Part shown: piece by piece, positions 61,937-64,000 of the stretch
How positions within the stretch are numbered: position 1 is the stretch's first letter
Layout of the letters: the number at the start of each line of letters is the position of its first letter
NCBI GenBank assembly: GCA_037833965.1
Contig: AP031357.1
Location: forward strand, 7,336,001 to 7,400,000
DNA length: 64,000 bases
Source of the DNA: Marchantia polymorpha subsp. ruderalis
Lineage: Eukaryota; Streptophyta; Marchantiopsida; Marchantiales; Marchantiaceae
Reading direction: 5' to 3'
Made by a program: the position numbers and the translations under genes
Notes under the pieces: model-generated
Told to the model about the DNA's origin: nothing
The model's database searches: none
What the model saw: the letters and a program-made list of their open reading frames with translations, nothing else

Positions 61937-62912
61937 CAAACTGAAGTTTGCAACTTGATCAAAGTTTGAAAAATCTCATAGATTATGATTTTATAACTTC
62001 TTTTTAGAACTTACTTCTTTAAAATCTTATTTTAATCAATTTTTACTTAAGTTAAATTTTAAAACATGATATCATTGCTTATATGAAATTTTTTCACTTA
62101 TTACAAGTAACACTTCTCACTGCTTGATAATTCAACGTCAAAGTAAATGTTGTATATGTCATTTCTCAAATTCAGAAATGATTAATGTTAATCAATATAC
62201 CTTAATTTTCTATCTGGTGTGACATAAGTAATTTTTTAATTGCTGGGAAAAATTTAGAAGACTGTTATAATATTTTTTTTGAAAATTCAAAGCGTAGGTA
62301 AATGAAACTACTTATGGCCCCAGCAGTGACATCTGATTTATTGAATTTGCTTGAGAAAACTTTACCCTTATTGCAGCTCATATGAAAGAAAAGATAGCAT
62401 TTACACGTAAAGTTTTCAGTCAACAATAAGAGCTAATGAGGAAGTGGGTTAAAAAATAATTCATGACTATTTTATGATTATAAAGCAACAAGAATTTCTT
62501 ACAAATATTAAAATGCCAAATTTAAACAGAATTAAAGCGGATATTTAATCAACCACAAGAAGAAAAATCAAGTAAATCAAATTTGATTCACATTACATGA
62601 AGATAGATAAATAAAAATAAAAATTATGCTATGGGAATGTACATATTACCAACTTTTCTTGATCATCTTGTTGTTAGCACAGTGTCTAAGGATGTGAAAA
62701 TTTTAGAATTCAAAGAAATATGTCAAAATATTGAAGATTGACTATGACAAAATAACATGAAATCTAATGAATTATTTTATATCATCATTGATCTAGATTA
62801 TCGCAAGTAATCGGTTCACTTACAAATACATGTAATAACTTGTATGTATAAGTGAAATCATATCCATAATACATATTTTTTGAATGATAAATCTGTTTCT
62901 TAACCAAATTTT
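61937..62912. other. AT-rich unassigned host-like DNA
   Basis: It continues the sequence interrupted at 59561 (the CAAAC duplication at 61937-61941). Strongly AT-rich with short stop-filled frames and homopolymer runs. I recognise no gene, RNA or transposon. Confidence 0.7.
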
Positions 62913-64000
62913 TGTAATAACCCACTAAAGGCTAAAACTGCAATATAGTGGTAGAAAGGTCGAACCCACAGGGACAGAGGAACACACAGGGTACAAAGTG
63001 TCACGTTTAATAGACTATTGAGGAGTTTGAATTCTCAGGCGACTGTCACTCCCAGAAATACTGCAAGTGTCCACTCGGAGCGCACTCGGAGGTCGCACAG
63101 TGCAGCGTAATACACACACACACACACACACCTGAAACTACAGAAACACAACCCAGAGATCCGTTAGGACCTCTACTCAAGATTTCAGGGGGAAAATCTC
63201 TCAAGAGTGCACTCAGCGAAGCTGCGGGTAGTGACTTCCAACTCCGGCTTTTACAACACTTCCACTAGCTTGCTGCTAGTGCAGGAAACCCGGTTTGGAC
63301 TACCTACTTCGGATCGAAGTCACTCATACGCGGTGAACAACACTCTCAACTCACAAAACGCGCAGGGAACACAGGTCCGCACTGAAGGACTCACTGAGAA
63401 ACATTCCAGTAACACAATAACAGTCTATTGAAGAGTTTGAATTCTCAGGCACTTGTCATTCCCAGAAATACTACAGGGGTTACCCTGAAGGCACCTGCTG
63501 CAGCGTAACCTGAATTTACAACCAAGGCTTACACGAAGTAACAAAACTTCACGTTGGCATTCAGGGGAAAAATCCCGAAGGAGTACAATCAGAAACAAAC
63601 ACTCGAAGGTGTAGGGGCGAAACTATTCAAGTATCTAACTAGTCACTGGCTCTGAGCATCGGCAGTCACCCGCAGGTGTAGCTCCGAACTACTCAAGTCT
63701 CTAACCAATGTACTAGCTCTGAATATTCGGCCGGAGGCCTCCAGCTACAAAATGCGGAACGCCAAGTTGTAGCTCCTCTTGCGTGGTGACAGAACTAAGG
63801 ACACAAACACGTAGAGAAAATGAGTTCCTGATCTGCACTTCTGATGTTGGAAAAGATCCCAAGGCAAAACGCCTTGAACTACTTTATACCTTCTAAGTCC
63901 TAACTAACACTACACTGTACTACGCTACACGCCTGCACGGAACCACGCTACACTACACTCCGCGGAACCTGTGCTTCGTCTCCTGCGCGACGGACTGCCG
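62913..64000 (-). mobile_element. Family 1 LTR, reverse, running off the window
   Basis: Starts TGTAATAACCC. It carries U5 with (CA)n at about 63113-63131, the R region, the reversed TATA box near 63885 and, from about 63930, the C-terminal tail codons of a U3 gene on the minus strand. The left flank is ATTTT in AT-rich host DNA, and the right end is outside the window. Confidence 0.88.

Overview
The window is almost wholly built of Ty3/gypsy-type LTR retrotransposons inserted into one another. I see no convincing host gene, tRNA, rRNA or CRISPR array. The likely source is a plant or streptophyte alga. The primer site matches the 3' end of tRNA-Asp, as in Athila/Tat-type plant elements. Gag carries three CCHC knuckles and pol has the RT-RNase H-integrase order without a chromodomain. 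The only host-like DNA (58367-59561 and 61937-62912) is very AT-rich, while the elements are GC- and CpG-rich. I cannot name the species.

Three LTR families share the TGTGGTA start, the GGGTTATTACA end, the promoter block and a structured U3 block. Otherwise their U3 regions differ. Family 1 has LTRs of about 5.4 kb, family 2 about 4.87 kb, family 3 about 2.4 kb. The U3 of families 1 and 2 holds a long open frame (1045 and about 851 codons) upstream of the TATA box. In genomic RNA this would be a third gene downstream of pol, in the position of MMTV sag or lentiviral nef. Its product has a conserved N-terminal globular domain, a disordered linker and a long C-terminal coiled coil. I consider this the most unusual feature of the window.

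Layout: 1-10243 holds old family 1 LTR pieces in both orientations, with a full-length family 2 solo LTR (4547-9410, target duplication GAGGT). 10244-57344 looks like one 47-kb nested insertion bounded by the 5-bp duplication AGGCG. Inside it are element A (family 1, 11908-28329, young, gag-pol open), element B (family 2, 28330-40657, younger, gag-pol open, inserted in the 3' LTR of A), a second partial internal region directly after B (40658-40860), and inverted LTR fragments to 57344, including a family 2 solo LTR (50344-53153, duplication CGCCG). 57345-58366 is the far end of the outermost family 1 LTR. The AT-rich host stretch follows, carrying a family 3 solo LTR (59562-61936, duplication CAAAC). 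Another family 1 LTR in reverse runs off the window from 62913.

Shared element biology: a tRNA-Asp primer site 22 nt inside the 5' LTR, an ATG for gag preceded by an overlapping 13-codon upstream frame, gag-protease and pol in one frame separated by UAG followed by CAA and YUA (a tobamovirus-like read-through context), a polypurine tract, then the U3 with its own open frame. Small paired structures with compensatory changes between families lie next to the TATA box, at the end of U5 and in the U3 leader.
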